From Mesodorylaimus sp. YZB2_4 (taxonomy: Eukaryota > Nematoda > Enoplea > Dorylaimida > Dorylaimidae), in NCBI GenBank assembly GCA_030248295.1, contig JASANH010001213.1:1-64000 (forward strand): 64,000 nucleotides of DNA. Reading direction: 5' to 3'. Below are positions 1 to 12,690 of the stretch, in pieces. The position numbers and the translations under genes were made by a program. The notes under the pieces are model-generated. The model searched no databases. It worked only from the letters and a program-made list of their open reading frames with translations, and was not told the DNA's origin. Each line of letters opens with the position of its first letter. The first letter of the stretch is position 1.

Positions 1-610
1 TAGTGAATGGTAGCGAGCGGCTGGACATGACTGGCTGGATCCTCAGCAGGTCTCCGTTCAGCAAACTGATAGAAGCCATATGAGTAGATCTAACAGGGTC
101 TAACCCTGATTGGGCGCTCTACTAGGGTTCGAAGCTCATCCGCCATTGGGCCTGGGGACCTGCTCAATCTAGAGTGCCCTACTGATGTCCTGATCGTGAG
201 TGGGAATGCACAGAGGTGTTACCGAGGAAATAACGTCTGAAAATACCTACTTCTTTGGTGAGATTCGAATATCACGTCAAGGTGCACAAATAATTTGAAT
301 CAAAAATTGAAGCGATGAAGATAACTTTGGGCGATATAAAAAGTTTTTAAAAGGGAGTCGTGGGCTAGGCTGTGCGCCTAGCACTCGGTGCACTGGACCA
401 CCTGATATGGTTTTACAAATACAAATAACAAGGGAATTATTTAAAATGAATAGGTTAGGGTTCAGTATTGTGTAAGATAATCAGATAAGTTGGTGGAGGC
501 AACTCACTAAGGCAGTAATGACAAATCCTTCCCGTTAACAAATCAGCAATATCTATTTCACAGTATTTGAGGTTTCTTGGTATATTGATTTTATCGTTGA
601 CACCTTCCAG
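1..610. other. Gene-free left edge
   Basis: No convincing coding exon is seen here. The 5' exons of the PAN-domain gene, including a signal peptide, probably lie here or left of the window, but I could not place them. A stretch near 355-410 vaguely resembles the tRNA-like head of the SINE family described at 10.9 and 47.7 kb; it is too diverged to call. Confidence 0.4.
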
Positions 611-1681
611 ACGATCCACCCGCGTATTCAACACCCGCCTGCTTCAAAAAATCAGAGTTCTCGGCCCTGGCTATTTTTCCATTCAAGAAGAAACTAAACC
701 GAGATAGTCCTCAAGCCTGCGCTGACCTGTGCACACAAATGCACGATGACGAAGACGACCCACGAACATGTCGCGCCTTCGATTTCAATCTTCGCACAAG
801 TGCATGTCGCTTTTTTGAGCGGACATCGCAAGACGACAATGTCCGTTTGGTGGAAAATGCGAAAGCTGATTTATACGAATTAGACGAGGAATGTTGGGAG
901 ATCTTGAATGGACCACCCACATTGCCTCCTCACGTCGATGCTTGTCCCGCTGGATCGAAGCCACTCATGGAGAAAGTGACTGGCTGGTATCTTCGATCAG
1001 CGGGACTTGCTTTCAAGGGAGTGTCCGAAAACAAATGTTACGAGAGCTGCTTGAAAGATAAGGTGTGTACTGTAGTTTTCTGTTGTTCAAGTTTTCTTCT
1101 ACGAGGAACTAATCAGGAGCCACCTTCTGACTGCAGCCAATCACGATCTGACTGAACCAGCTTTCTTTCAGCTGCCCACTCGCGACGAGAACTACAAATG
1201 CCTGAGTGTATCGTACAATAGAAATAATAGTGCCTGCGTGTACTTGGCAAAAATCGCGAGTCCCCTGAACAGGAAAGGACTGTCTTTGAGGCAGGATTCC
1301 AGGTACAACTACTACGCCAAAATGTGCTTATCGGACGATACGGTCAAGAAATGCAAGGGCTACGTCACTCGATTCACTGGTCGCGAACTGGTTGGCATGA
1401 ATGACGGCAAGCTGAAAACCTCTACTTATCCCGAGTGTGTCGCGGCTTGCTTGAGGGCCGAAGCAAAAATGGGTTTTAAGTGCTTATCGGGCATGTTCTA
1501 CAACAATGTAAGTGTTTTTTGTGTTTAGGGGCTTTCTGATTCTGACGCTTGTTGGTTTTTTCAGGCTACTCGCGATAACTGTATCCTCAACTACGCAGAC
1601 CACTATGGTGAACCGACACTGTTTATCAATGATCCGGGTACTGTGGTCGACTATTTCTCAGTCAAGTCGTGTCATTGGTGA
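611..1681 (+). CDS. Secreted PAN/apple-domain protein, 3' exons (partial)
   Basis: Three exons join in phase: 611-1062, 1172-1507 and 1565-1681, ending in TGA. The acceptor before 611 is CTTCCAG, so this is an internal exon and the signal-peptide exon is missing. The introns (1063-1171, 1508-1564) have GT-AG ends and are phase 0. About 300 residues are visible and hold three Cys-rich modules of the PAN/apple type. The first runs from ACFKKSEFSALAIFP through CADLC, CRAFDFN and CRFFER. The second runs from DACPAG through CYESCLKDK to CLSVSYNRNNSACVY. The third runs from KKCKGYVTRF through CVAACL and FKCLSGMFYNN to DNCIL. The protein ends soon after with SCHW and has no membrane anchor. PAN domains mediate protein or carbohydrate binding in extracellular matrix and adhesion proteins; the ligand cannot be inferred. 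The family call is from Cys spacing and is fairly secure. The 5' end is unknown. Confidence 0.72.
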
Positions 1682-2648
1682 TTCTTGCCTTTTCTATCCT
1701 TGAGGTTGTACAATATATACAAAGCCTGTGCATATCTGCCCATTATGAGTGTTGACGCTGCAGTGGTCATTTCAATGCAGTACAATACCTCATGTTGCGA
1801 CGCGCTGTTGAGGTCCCTGCTTGCTATTCTTTGATTTATCAAGTAAAACCATCATATCGAAGCCAGTGAGAACTACTTACTGCTCGAATGGCTAACGCGA
1901 CCCGGGGCATGCTCCGAATTCGGTGTCGCAGATTTTTGTATTTTCATGTTACCCACCAGATCTGTAGACTATGGCTTACTACACGCTTACACTTACGCAA
2001 TATGCCGAGCATGAGAGCACCAAAAATGGGCTCTCTTGTTATTGCTTGCTTCGTCGTCATCAAGCTTGCATCGTGAGGCGGGGCAAAAAATAAAACGAGC
2101 AAGCAAAGACAGGTTCTCAACAAGCACAGAAATTTAGAGTATTTTAAAGTAATTGAGCCGTTATCATGCTAATCGTTTCATTTTTTTAAAAGTACTTTAC
2201 TACGAAAGACATGTGTGCTGTAGATCTTCACTTTCCACCTCAGACGAAATAAGCGCGGCCGACGCAGCTGAGGGTTATGTGATAAATTGATCTTAGTTGT
2301 GCCCATTTCCGCTGGGGGCGCCTGGAATTCTTGGGGGTGTGGTTCGGGTAGACTTGGGCTATCGAACTTTGGACCGCTCGCTTGTAAGATCAGCCCGAAC
2401 CCGCCGTCCCTTGAGCGTAGACTATCTAGCACAACACTTTTATGCCCCCCTGACTGTGAGTTCACTGGGGTCTAACTGCCACAGGTACATAGTAAGCGTG
2501 TGGTTTACGCAAAAGCAGCAACATAGAACATGAGAATAACAGCACTCATAAGCAAAATACAGAACTTGATCGATTATAATATCTTTTCTAAAGCCACTAC
2601 CCCATTTTTGTATCTTTACCTATATACCCGCCATGTTCCATTCCCTTT
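1682..2648. other. Intergenic region between convergent genes
   Basis: This lies between the 3' ends of the PAN gene (+) and the first 5'-nucleotidase gene (-). An AATAAA at 2089-2094 could serve the PAN gene, which would then have a 3' UTR of about 400 nt. I see no other feature. The short open frames at 2178-2533 are overlapping on both strands and look like chance. Confidence 0.4.
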
Positions 2649-5314
2649 TTATCCCGTAGCCCGGTCGATAGCGTCCGCCAACGCCTCGTTTAAACTCTTT
2701 CCCTCCTTCTTGGCCGTCTCGGTTTGCTTACCATTGTTATTTGCTCCCTCTGTCTGGTTGCCAGCTGCAACGCCATTATCCAAGTCATTACTTTGACTAA
2801 TGTCCAAATTTTCGGCGCCCTTTTCATAGAATTCGATTCTGAGCTCTTCTCCAGTGATGACTGGCTTGTAGGTCTTCAGATAATCCAAAATGACGTCCGT
2901 GTCCAGCACATTCGACTTATCGCTGGACAGTTTCTCATCTTTGAACATGGTGTACCCGTCCCCACCTCCGGACACGTAGGTGTGAGTGACCACGTCGTAG
3001 ATCTTTTCATAATTTAGTGGCTCGTAGCGAGGAGTGTCGCAGTCGGCGCATCGAACCCGAATCTTCCGTACACGTTGTCCTTCAGGTTTTGCCATATCAT
3101 AGACAATTTTGACACCGCTGACTTGCAGGAACTTGCCATCGGGATCGACCGGATTCCATTTCGTTACTGAATGTTCGAAGGCTTGTTTTAAGGTGATTCC
3201 TCTGACAGTAATCTTGTCGATGGTGTTTTGGAAAGGCATGATGGTGAATAGATCTTCCAAAGTAATGTTTGAACCTGCCGGTGCCATGAAATCACGCACA
3301 CCACCTCCGTTCCACAATGCTATGCCTGAAGTTGACCAACCTTTCCTGGCATCAGTTTCGTTGCCAGCTGCTGGTGATAATTTGCTGTCAAACTGACGTT
3401 TGATGTAAAAGTACAGGGCGCCATCAGCCAGCAAGTTACCCAAGTTGCATTCTTGTGTTCGACAAGCCCTCGCCCCATTGTTCAACTCGACTGCAGTGGT
3501 GGCGACAACGCTTTTCTGGAAATGCTCTAGCTGCGACTTGTACGGCTTGAGGATATTTTCTATCTCTTCATCCTCTTCGAACGTAGCAGCATCCAAAGGT
3601 ACCGGGCTGCCACCCCAGCTCTTTAATTCTCCCTCCTCGTCAAACACAACCTGTAATCTGCCCAAGTATTTTCCGTAAGCGAAGTCTTGTACCACCAGAC
3701 ACGTATGGCCATCGTTCTTGATCACTTGAGGGTAGGAACCTTCGGGTTGTTCCGTGGACGGTGGTTTGTCATCAGGCCAAAGGAATGTGTGCGAGTGACC
3801 ACCCACTACGATATCGACGCCCTTGATAGCTTTGCAGATCTGCTTATCCACTGTGATGCCGGCGTGACTAAGAACAATAATTTTTTTCACCCTCGCTGCC
3901 AGCAGCTCATCGACGACTGGTTGTAAGGCCAGTACTTCATCACGAAATTCCAACTGGGGGCCCGGATTTGAAACTTTTGGCGCATCGACAGTTGTGCACC
4001 CGACGATACCTGTTTGAAGAGAACATTTAAAGAATAGCCGCTCTTGCAACTTTACTGTCATTCTGCCATAGCATCTGAGCATCGCGCAAAAATATACGGA
4101 GAGGCATCTACCCCTGAAACACTATACAACACTTGCAACCAGTCCTGATGTTGGAGTGTCCTAAACTGTCAAACACGTTCTAACCAAGCACTCACTTAGC
4201 TCGATATCAGTCGCAAAATTAGAAACTATTGCAATCTGCTTCAGTCGGTTGCAGAAATCTACATACTTTGCATTTTTGTAATTACTCTCGTCTTACGACT
4301 AGAAGAGGTTATATCGAGTGATTCAAAAAAATTTTTATGCTTATAATTAACTCAGGATGAATACTCACCGATTTTTTCTCCTCCCACCTCCTTGATGATC
4401 TTTCTGTTAAATAGGTCTTTTATAGGACTGCCATGGTCCTCGATGTTGCTGTTGACGAGTGGAGTGGACATATTGCGAATAAAGGGCTCCAGACCCTGCA
4501 GACCATCGTCGAATTCGTGATTTCCGAAAACCTAAAGAGCAGTGGGTAAAGGTGTCAAAATTGTGAGCTTAATCTCGCAAGCCTCGCAGGGAGTTCATGA
4601 CGATTGTCAGAGCCGTATTGCAGGTGCGATCCAGATCAGAATGCTCAGCTGGGGAAAGGCGCCGTAGCCAACTACTGTACTTTCCAGTAGTGCGCAATCC
4701 ATTTTAACTGACCGTAATTTCATATGTATGCAACTAGTTTTGCAACGTTTTTCAAGTCTGTGAATCTAATCTGCTCATATGTTGGTTCGGGCTGCAAGTG
4801 TTTAAGATCAGACAGGATTAGCCAGCGCGCCCCAAGGATGCCCCTTTTGCACACATGCGAATCAGTGCGAATGTGCAACAATTATTATTAGAGCTAGATA
4901 AACAAATTTTGGATGTTATCTGCTGGACCCATTCATCAGTGACCAAACATGATGTTTGCAATAAAGTGTGCAGCTTACCATGGCATCGTATTTGATGATA
5001 TTCATGTACTTGGCGATGGGTTCCCATTTAAAGGCCGTGTACCACAAGGTGCCCTGGAACTGATCACCTGCATCCAATTTGAGCACATTTTTGTCCTCCT
5101 TCAGGAATTTCTTCATGGCCGTTTGTCTTCGAGCCGCCCCGCCCCAGCACTTGTTCGATTTCAAATCTGACTCTCCGCATGGACGCTGTCTTTCATTGAA
5201 GCTAACAAATCGAGCGTGCACATCGTTCGTGTGCAGAATGGTCAGTGGGAAGTCTGCTGCCTCAATGCAAATTAGCACAGCACTAATCAGCAGTGCTACT
5301 TGCAATTTGTCCAT
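2649..5314 (-). CDS. Secreted ecto-5'-nucleotidase / apyrase-like protein, copy A
   Basis: Three exons (5314-4979, 4531-4369, 4009-2649) give 619 codons. The family hydrolyses extracellular nucleotides (AMP to adenosine, or ATP/ADP in arthropod apyrases) using two metal ions. A signal peptide (residues 1-19) precedes ADFPLTILHTND. Metal ligands are visible: D31 and H33 in HTNDVH, D84 in GDQFQGT, N116-H117 in GNHEFDDG, the H of VLSHAG and the VGGHSH motif. The C-terminal nucleotide-binding domain has WNGGGVRDF, MPFQNTIDKI and VSGGGDGYTMF. Intron 1 (phase 0) falls in the metal motif region between AM and VFGNHEF; intron 2 (phase 1) falls between KI and GIVGC. CD73 is about 574 residues; this copy has an extra hydrophilic Asn/Lys/Glu-rich tail of about 50 residues and no hydrophobic GPI-addition segment. 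I therefore infer a secreted enzyme. The start is chosen because it opens the signal peptide. Confidence 0.9.
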
Positions 5315-7317
5315 TGTACCAGCTCGTAATGTATCTTGCTTGGGCGGCCGAGAGCAGAATCAACTTGGCGTCGAATAAGCGAGGCGCACTAACACTGATG
5401 CACCAGGCGGCCTGTGGTATGCCAAGGTTATCTCGAAGAACTGGTTTTCTGTGAGTACTAGTACGCCGACTATGACTCCGATTCAAATGGCCCAGTATGT
5501 CATTACCCTTGCGTTAGTGAATATTTCCTAAAATCAAACCAAGATTTCCAGTTTTTCAAAGCCGGCCATGCGTAACTGACAAGTCGCTCTTACTAGCGTT
5601 CCAATTATGGTATAAAAATATGGAAATTCTTCACCTAGTGGGTGGCCGCTAGCAAGAAAACAATGGTCCGCTGTATATCACGCGCTGGGAGTAGAGTAAA
5701 ACAAGTTTCACTAGTTTAGGCGAGCACGCAAAGAAAAAGCGTATGTAATAGGGTACATTGTCTCGCCTAGTACTTGTCTTTGTCGGAGCGACTGATCGAA
5801 GACAGACTACAGGTACGACTGACTGTCAGGAGAGCGAAGGTGATGCGAGGAGTGAGGCGAAGAAAGCTCCGAAACTAGTTCCGTGAGCAGTGACAATGTT
5901 CATTGTACAAACAGTCAAACCAACGCAACAAATCGTCTCCTCACCGTACTTTGAATCTGCCATCATTCAAGTATATCCACCCTCGTGGCAGCACAAAAAC
6001 GATCGGTTGATTCTAAGTAAGCAGCAGGAATCATGCTAGGCGGCTACCCACCGATGCACGGAGGATAAATGCTAGACGTGGAACCGCTAACGTCCCCAGC
6101 CTGCGCGACGCGTATTGTCTTGAAGATAAACGCTCAATGTGAAAATACGACTATGTATCCTCACTTCAGCGGATAAGAAGGCGAATCACGTTACTCACCG
6201 CCGCCGTTACTCTGAGGAAGCGTATGCAGCTGGAAATCATTCATGTCGTTGGTGTAATATGTCAGCTAACAACAGTGGGCCTCAGCAAGAACTGATAGTA
6301 TTATCTATTGCATACCGCGTTATATGCTTGTAGGTCGGCCGGCGCTTATATCTACATTATGTAGAGTATTACAAAAGGGTCAGAAAAAGGGCCAAGTGAT
6401 AGGGCCTACTCTATATCTCCAAAAGATATAATGTAGCAGCGCTACTAAACCGACGACTTACGAGCTTTACTCGCCATTTACTTATAAGACATTCGACCCC
6501 AAACCCAAACAAACCTTTGCTTATATAGCGACCTCATTTGCATCACGATTCGAAAACAAATGTCGCTGCACATTTAGATATAAATTCAGTATGCCATTTT
6601 CTAGCGCATGTAGTCATTGAAAACATTTCGTAACCAGGCAATACGAACGTAAAATGCAAAGCAAAATCCTAGTTAATGAAATGCTAAACGAAGGTTAACA
6701 GACCTGCGTCATGAAACCTACTTTGCCACCTGTTATAAATAGCATGCCCCAAAGGCCAGAAAAAATTACTCACAGCATTTTATAATACCTGACAATGAAC
6801 TGTTGCCCTTTCGACGCAGATCATCATCACTTTACAATAAATAAAGAGTCCACGGTATCTCGAAAAAGATAGCAATAAATAATGAAATACATTAAGACAG
6901 GCTATCTGTAACGGTCGACCTGGGAACGGCCAAGCTTTAATTTTTGACCGCCCGCCTACTGTTGTGAGAATTCGATGCATCCATGAGTGGTGATAGTGAT
7001 AGCAGTGCCTTTTTTTCAGAAAACTCGATTGTCACGGAATTATCGCAAATACGTTCTTTCTAAATAGGTTGGGCAATATCGGCCATAACTTATTGGCATT
7101 TCGGTCTTATTCGATCAGCGACGCACCAGCGTGCTTGCAAATAAATGGGGAATCGAATGCAGGTCGCGAAAAATTTATATCTCTCACCCATCTTGAGATA
7201 TTGGAAGCCGAAGTTGATGGTGCCCTCCAAGTTGACGAATTTCAGTCCTCCTATTCCTTTATGGCAACTGGGAGACAGGGTCTGACCAGCATAAAAAATA
7301 CTCAAATACGTTTCTCT

Positions 7318-7420
7318 ATTATTTCCAAAAAGTCTGTTATGTCGATCTAATTTTTTCTAAAAAGTCTCTTATCCATGCATCCCCATCCGAACCTCTAAAA
7401 AACATAAACCTAAACCAAAA
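7318..7420. repeat. Fragment of the 35-36 kb inverted-repeat element family
   Basis: The segment beginning ATTATTTCCAAAAAGTCTG at 7318 closely matches the left terminal repeat of the element at 35288. About 50 bp further on (near 7393-7418) a stretch containing AACATAAACCTAAA matches sequence near 36150-36170, just outside that element's right end. The family is therefore dispersed; this copy looks incomplete, with no matching inverted arm found nearby. Confidence 0.5.
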
Positions 7421-8339
7421 ATCGAACCCGTGCGCCTGACGATGAGCCTAATCGCAATATCCGCCTTGCATAACGACTGATTCATGGTCAGCAACTAACA
7501 CTCCCTCTATCAAATGCACAGATCTTTCTAATACAATACAGTATGTACCTACATAGATATACATACATGTGATGTAATCATGTAGACGGCTGGGTTGGTT
7601 GACACCAAACCTAACAGCACCCCACTCAACGCTCACTAAGAACACAGAAACATGATGAAAACATGCGCCTCAGAATTGAACCCACGAACCCGCATCTATG
7701 AGGTTACTTAGTGTGCTGTACTATATAATAGCCAATTAATAGTCAACATCAAGCTTTTTAATTTTTTTTGTTGGCGAATTTGTGTTTTTGACAGAATTTG
7801 CAGGGAAAAGTGCCGGTTTGAATTTTTTTTTTCACGATTCCCCACCGTGTCGTTTCCCCACCAGCAGTGTTGAGAAACTCGACTGCTCAAATTTTGAGCT
7901 TTCTTCAAGAAACAAGAGCTCATGCACAAATCGTCATCACTAATCATAGAATATATTAAAATATGCCTCAAATACTCCAGTATATTATTGTTTTATTATT
8001 CGATTGCAATGCTCTAAAGCCGTATTGTAATAGCGACCTAAAAATTTTGCTCCGTTGACCACGTTGGCCTGGTCCATGACATAAGACAAGAAATAAGAAA
8101 AACTGCTTCGCCAAAATCTGCAACTGCCATACTGGCGAATTCACTAATGTCCTACCGCGAAAATGTAACATATATCTTCTTGTTTTATTGATTTCCGGTA
8201 CGGGTACGACGCTGAAAGTAGGCCAGTGCAGCCATACCGACATTTATAACGTTTTGTGTGATAACTTGGTATTGATATCACACTGCTTGCTTCACAGGGG
8301 CCAGTTGGACCTATTTGAAATTCCCAAATAGTAGGAAGC

Positions 8340-8520
8340 CGTTGTTCAAAAAACCAATATCGAGATATTGTATTTTCACTTTAACTTCTTCAGAAGTGGA
8401 ATATTGAAATTTATTATCTATATCTTTTCCGCAATAGATATAACGATAAAGGAAAGATATACTGTAGATGCTGATATAGATATGGATATTTATATCAAGT
8501 AAACATAATTAGATACTCAA
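8340..8520. repeat. GATATA-rich low-complexity tract
   Basis: This is a degenerate run of GATATA/ATAGATAT units. Comparable tracts occur at 43080-43260 and 48063-48200. It lies beyond the 3' end of nucleotidase copy B. No coding content is seen. Confidence 0.5.
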
Positions 8521-8623
8521 ATATCTGGATTGCTATCAACAGTAATGGGGACTGATACCATTATATCATAATCATAATATTTATCCTTTCCCCACAATAG
8601 CGTTGATGCTGTCGAAGCTTCTT

Positions 8624-11600
8624 TTAACCAGCATTGAACTCTGCCAATTGAGGTGGTATTCTATCGTGTTCGCCGTGACCGTTGTCATACTCGACTCGCA
8701 GCTCTTCTCCAGTCAGCAACGGTGCATACGCTCTAACGTAATCCAGCACCACATCCACATCCAGCATGTTGGATCCGTCACTGGCGAGCTTTTGTTCGCG
8801 TAGCATCGTGTACCCATCGCCACCATGCGACATAAATGTGTGCGTGACCACGTCGTACAACTCCTCAAAATCTACGGGGTGATAAGAGGGAACTCCGCAA
8901 CTGTTACATCGAATCTTCAACCGTTTGACCCTTTGACCCACTGGCTTGGACAAGTCGTACACCACCTTGACGCCGCTGACTTGCAGAAATATTCCACCAG
9001 GGTCGTCCATCGTGTCTGTGTAACCAGCGACAGCATGTTCGAAGACCTCTTTCAAAGTGATACCCCGCACAGTCACCTTATCGATGGTGTTTGCAAATGG
9101 CATGATTGTGTATAGATCTTCCAAGGTCACGTTACTGCCAGGCCCAGTTTCGTAGTCTCGAACTCCGCCTGAATTCCACAAGGCGATCGCCGCGGGGGAC
9201 CATCTTTTATCAGAGTAGGACTGATTCATTTGATTCTCCTCGAATTGACGTTTGATATAAAAATATAAGGCTGCGTCCGCCAAGAGATTCCCCAGATTGC
9301 ATTCCCGTAATCGACACGAACGTCGATTTCCGTCCAACTTTACAGCAGTTTTGGCCACAACGGTTTTTTGAAAATGCTCGAGCTGCGCTTGATATGGGGA
9401 CAACAGTCGAACGATTTCCTCATCTTCTGAAAATGTGGCTGCGTCCAAGGGAACTGGATTACCACTCCAATTGGTCAACTCGCCATCATCATCAAAAGTT
9501 ACCTTCAGTCGTCCCAAATATTTGCCATAAGCATAGTCCTGTACCACGATGCAAGTGTGGTTCCCATTTTGGTATACTTCAGGATAAGGCCCCTCAGGCA
9601 CTTCGAATGACGGTGGGGTGCCAGACCAGAGAAACGTATGCGAATGACCTCCCACCACGATATCCACTCCTTTCGCGCTCTCACAAATTCGTCTTTCGAC
9701 CTTGATACCAGCGTGACTAAGGACAATGATTTTATTGATTCCCTCTGCGACCAGTTGATCGACCATTGCTTGTGTTGCGCGAACTTCATCCATGAATTCT
9801 AGTTGAGGGCCTGGCTTAGCGACACGCGGTACGTCGGTCGTCGTACATCCAACTATTCCTATAATTGGATCAGATGAATGCAAAGATCTGCAATGTCACC
9901 AAAATACTGTACCGATTCTTGGGCCCCACTGATGCATCTGTTATTACTCGGTAGATAGAGGTCGGTTCATAATGATGTCGAATGACTGAGGCTGCTGCGC
10001 TCATTCTGTTGTTATATGTACATGAATGTGCAGTGTATCAATCCTCACAGATTATGCCCTTGTTGCGAGTGGCTTCTGCGGGAAGGACGTCTAATGAGCC
10101 AAGTCTGTTTTCCCTACATGGTACAGCATATCTGAAAAAGTTGAGCGCTGCAAAATCACCTACCGTAAATTCTCACTCTTATCCGTATCTCCCCTCAGTA
10201 ATGTCGGACCCGTCATTACGTTTTCCCCACTTAGTCATTACCCCCCCCCCCTCCCCCCACTGAGATATTTCACACGCTGCTGATACGAGTGTATGTAAGA
10301 CCAAGCCAGGTTTCCTCTGATGAAGGCATGGTTCAAACCCAAATGCATAACTACCTAACACTGGAAATAAATAAAAAGAGGCAGTAGGGCGTCATACTGC
10401 CTGAATGGTGAAATGTAGAACAGCATAACTGTGAATTCACCAGCATGGCAGCTGCAGATTTTGGCGAAGCAGTGGCCTTACGATACAAACACTCGTCTTC
10501 TTTGTCCTTTGACCAGGCGAGAGTGTCCAAGCACACTCGAAGAGCACGGCTCGAATGCTGATTCAACAAAGTCGTGGAGTATTTGAGGAATATTTCATAT
10601 CCTAAGGATATTTGCGCATGAGTACCTGTTCCTAGACGGCTGAAAATTTAAATAGTTGCAGCTTCTCAGCACTGATAGTGGGGGGGGGGGAACGTCGCAT
10701 ATCTCATCGTCAGTGAGTCGCTTCCACCACCAGGCAAGGTGGGGGAAACGACTCTGTGGGGGCATTGTCAGTGGGGGAAACGTCTCACAATCGCTATGTC
10801 CACTGGGTTCACTTCACATCAAAAAACATTTTTACCACCCACTGTTTTTTAGATAAATTTTCCCTTCCTTATCATTCTTGATATCAGTAACAAAAGTGCC
10901 TTTTGGAGTCGTGGCCTTGTGGGTTAGGCATCTGCCCCTCACGTCAGGTGCGCGGTACTCAACTCGCGGTCGGGTAAATCCTTTCCTGTGAGTATCTCCT
11001 CATCCCCCCCCCCCCAGCGAGCATAAGCGTGAAACATGAGCATGAACATGGAGGCTGGGCCGGGCCCGTCTGAAAGCTCCGTAAGCCTAAGACTTGTATC
11101 CTCAGCTGGAACGTTTAGTTTCGAACAGTGGGAATTTATGTTTTCTTACACTGGGCTGATTGATTGCGAGTCTGTCAGTTCCTCTTGCAATTCAAGCCTG
11201 CGAGGTTGCTCCTTTACTGATTTGCTCCAGATGTTATGATATCTTTATTGCTAATGCTGCTGTCAGTCATTATTTACATGCCATAACTTACCCACACGTT
11301 GACCCCCAATTTCCTTGATTGATTTTCTCTGATACAAATCTCTGATTGGGCTTCCGTCGTCCTGAATGTTGCTATTGACAATTGGTGTGGTTAGGTTCCT
11401 AATAAATGGCTCGAGTCCTTCCATTCCATCGTCGAATTCGTGGTTACCGAATGCCATGGCATCGTATCCAATAATATTCATATACTTGGCTATGGGCTCC
11501 CACTTCAATGCCGTGTACCATAACGTCCCTTGAAACTGATCGCCGCCGTCCAACTTTAGCACGTTCTCATCTTCGGCAAGAAACTTTTTCATAGCTGTTT

Positions 11601-11778
11601 GCCTACGAGCTGCTCCACCCCAACATTTATTGGATGCCAGATCCCTAGCTGCGCAGGGGCGACCTTGAGCGTTGAAGTTGATAAAGCGTGCGTGAACATC
11701 GTTCGTGTGCAAGATGGTCAGGGGGAAGTCCGCAAGCGATAAGGATATTGCGAATGAAAAAAAACCTGTCGTCCTCAT
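8624..11778 (-). CDS. Secreted ecto-5'-nucleotidase / apyrase-like protein, copy B
   Basis: Two exons (11778-11292, 9858-8624) join in phase 1 to give 573 residues, the usual CD73 length. A short N-terminal hydrophobic segment (residues about 5-15, FFSFAISLSL) acts as signal peptide before ADFPLTILHTNDVH. All metal-ligand motifs of copy A are present (HTNDVH, GDQFQG, GNHEFDDG, VLSHAG, VGGHSH), as are WNSGGVRDY, MPFANTIDKV and MSHGGDGYTML. The intron (9859-11291) sits at the same place as intron 2 of copy A (between QRV and GIVGC), but the AM|VFGNHEF intron of copy A is absent, so one intron was lost or gained after duplication. The protein ends in a short polar tail without a GPI signal, so it is probably secreted. 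It lies head-to-tail with copy A, consistent with tandem duplication. A SINE sits in its intron. Confidence 0.9.
10906..11050 (+). mobile_element. tRNA-derived SINE, copy 1
   Basis: The copy lies in the intron of nucleotidase copy B, in reverse orientation to the gene. It starts with a tRNA-like head (GTGGCCTTGTGGGTTAGGC, an A-box-like stretch, then a degenerate B-box near CTCAACTCGCGG), followed by a poly-C run. It ends with GCATAAGCGT and AACATG-type hexamers. Head and tail match the copy at 47704-47864. Confidence 0.6.
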
Positions 11779-11847
11779 CGCCGCAATTGTACAAACCGTT
11801 CAGTGAGCCACTCAAAATCAGTTAGCAACTGCTAATCGTCTGGGGCC

Positions 11848-11909
11848 GCCAGACTAGTGCTACCTCGCCAGACTAGTGCTACCTCGCCAGACTAGTGCTG
11901 CCTCGCCAG
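11848..11909. repeat. 19-bp tandem repeat, three units
   Basis: Three nearly perfect copies of GCCAGACTAGTGCTACCTC (11848-11866, 11867-11885, 11886-11904) begin about 70 bp upstream of the start codon of nucleotidase copy B. They lie in its 5' leader or promoter. A regulatory role is possible but not shown. Confidence 0.75.
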
Positions 11910-12493
11910 AGAACAGATGCCAGGCAAGACTTCGTTCATCAATCTAACCGCGAGACTAGGCTGCGACCCAAGTATCTCAAGCAGCTGCGGTAATTACTCC
12001 ACATGAGAAACATGATCTATATATGTCTAGGTTCGACAGCTTTTTTGAGGCTGAGAACAAATGCCTAGGTCTAGGTTTGCATAGTCCGCATAGGCCACAA
12101 AAAATTTCTGAGCTTCCATCTATTTGATTTGACTTGACTGCGAGGAGATTTAACGTTTTTCTCTAGTTTAGCCGAAGACAGCCAGTCTATAGTCTTTTGT
12201 TTTATGTTACGAGTGTCAATGTGTCAAGGTCTCTAATAAATGGGACACCACAGTAGCCAGAGACAGACAGTAAAAATGGCGTCGCAGTTTTGAGATAGCC
12301 AACAAACAAGTAGAGAAGGCAGGCCGGAATTAAGGAAAAAATTTGAACAGTTTGATTTTTCGTTTCCTAATAATCTAATTGAAAATACACTTCAAGTGAA
12401 TTTTTTATAGTCCGCATATTTGTAGTTTACGAGCTCCTGCATTGTAGTATTCCGACTATTCTGCTATTGTCGTTTCTACACTACACATTAGTG

Positions 12494-12690
12494 TTGCAGT
12501 TGACGTCAATGTCAAAGTCAAAATCCCGTCAAAATCGTATGTTTTCAAAATTCCGTCAAAGTCAATATCGATGTCAAAAAATTTTTGGCCTCAAGCAAAG
12601 TCAATGTCAAAGTCAAAATTTTCAGGGACCCCTGTCGAAGTCAAAGTCAAAGTCAAAAATCTTGCGAGAAGCCAAAAAATTTTGACATTT
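12494..12690. repeat. TCAAAG/TCAATG-type minisatellite array 1
   Basis: This is an irregular array of GTCAAA and GTCAATG units, interrupted by a spacer with GGGACCCCTGTC. The same units and spacer occur at 15204-15305 in the same orientation. No gene lies within it; a short open frame rich in Ser/Lys is only the translation of the repeat. Confidence 0.65.

Larger units (their letters stand above)
5315..8623. other. Spacer between the two nucleotidase genes
   Basis: About 3.3 kb with no supportable gene. It should hold the promoter of copy A (just right of 5314) and the 3' end of copy B. Two repeats lie in it: a fragment at 7318-7420 related to the inverted-repeat element at 35.3-36.0 kb, and a GATATA-rich tract at 8340-8520. 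The remainder shows only short overlapping frames. Confidence 0.45.

Noticed and set aside
12467..12685. Ser/Lys/Gln-rich frame as a possible repetitive protein
   Set aside because: It is only the translation of the TCAAAG-type array; no conserved start or flanking coding sequence.
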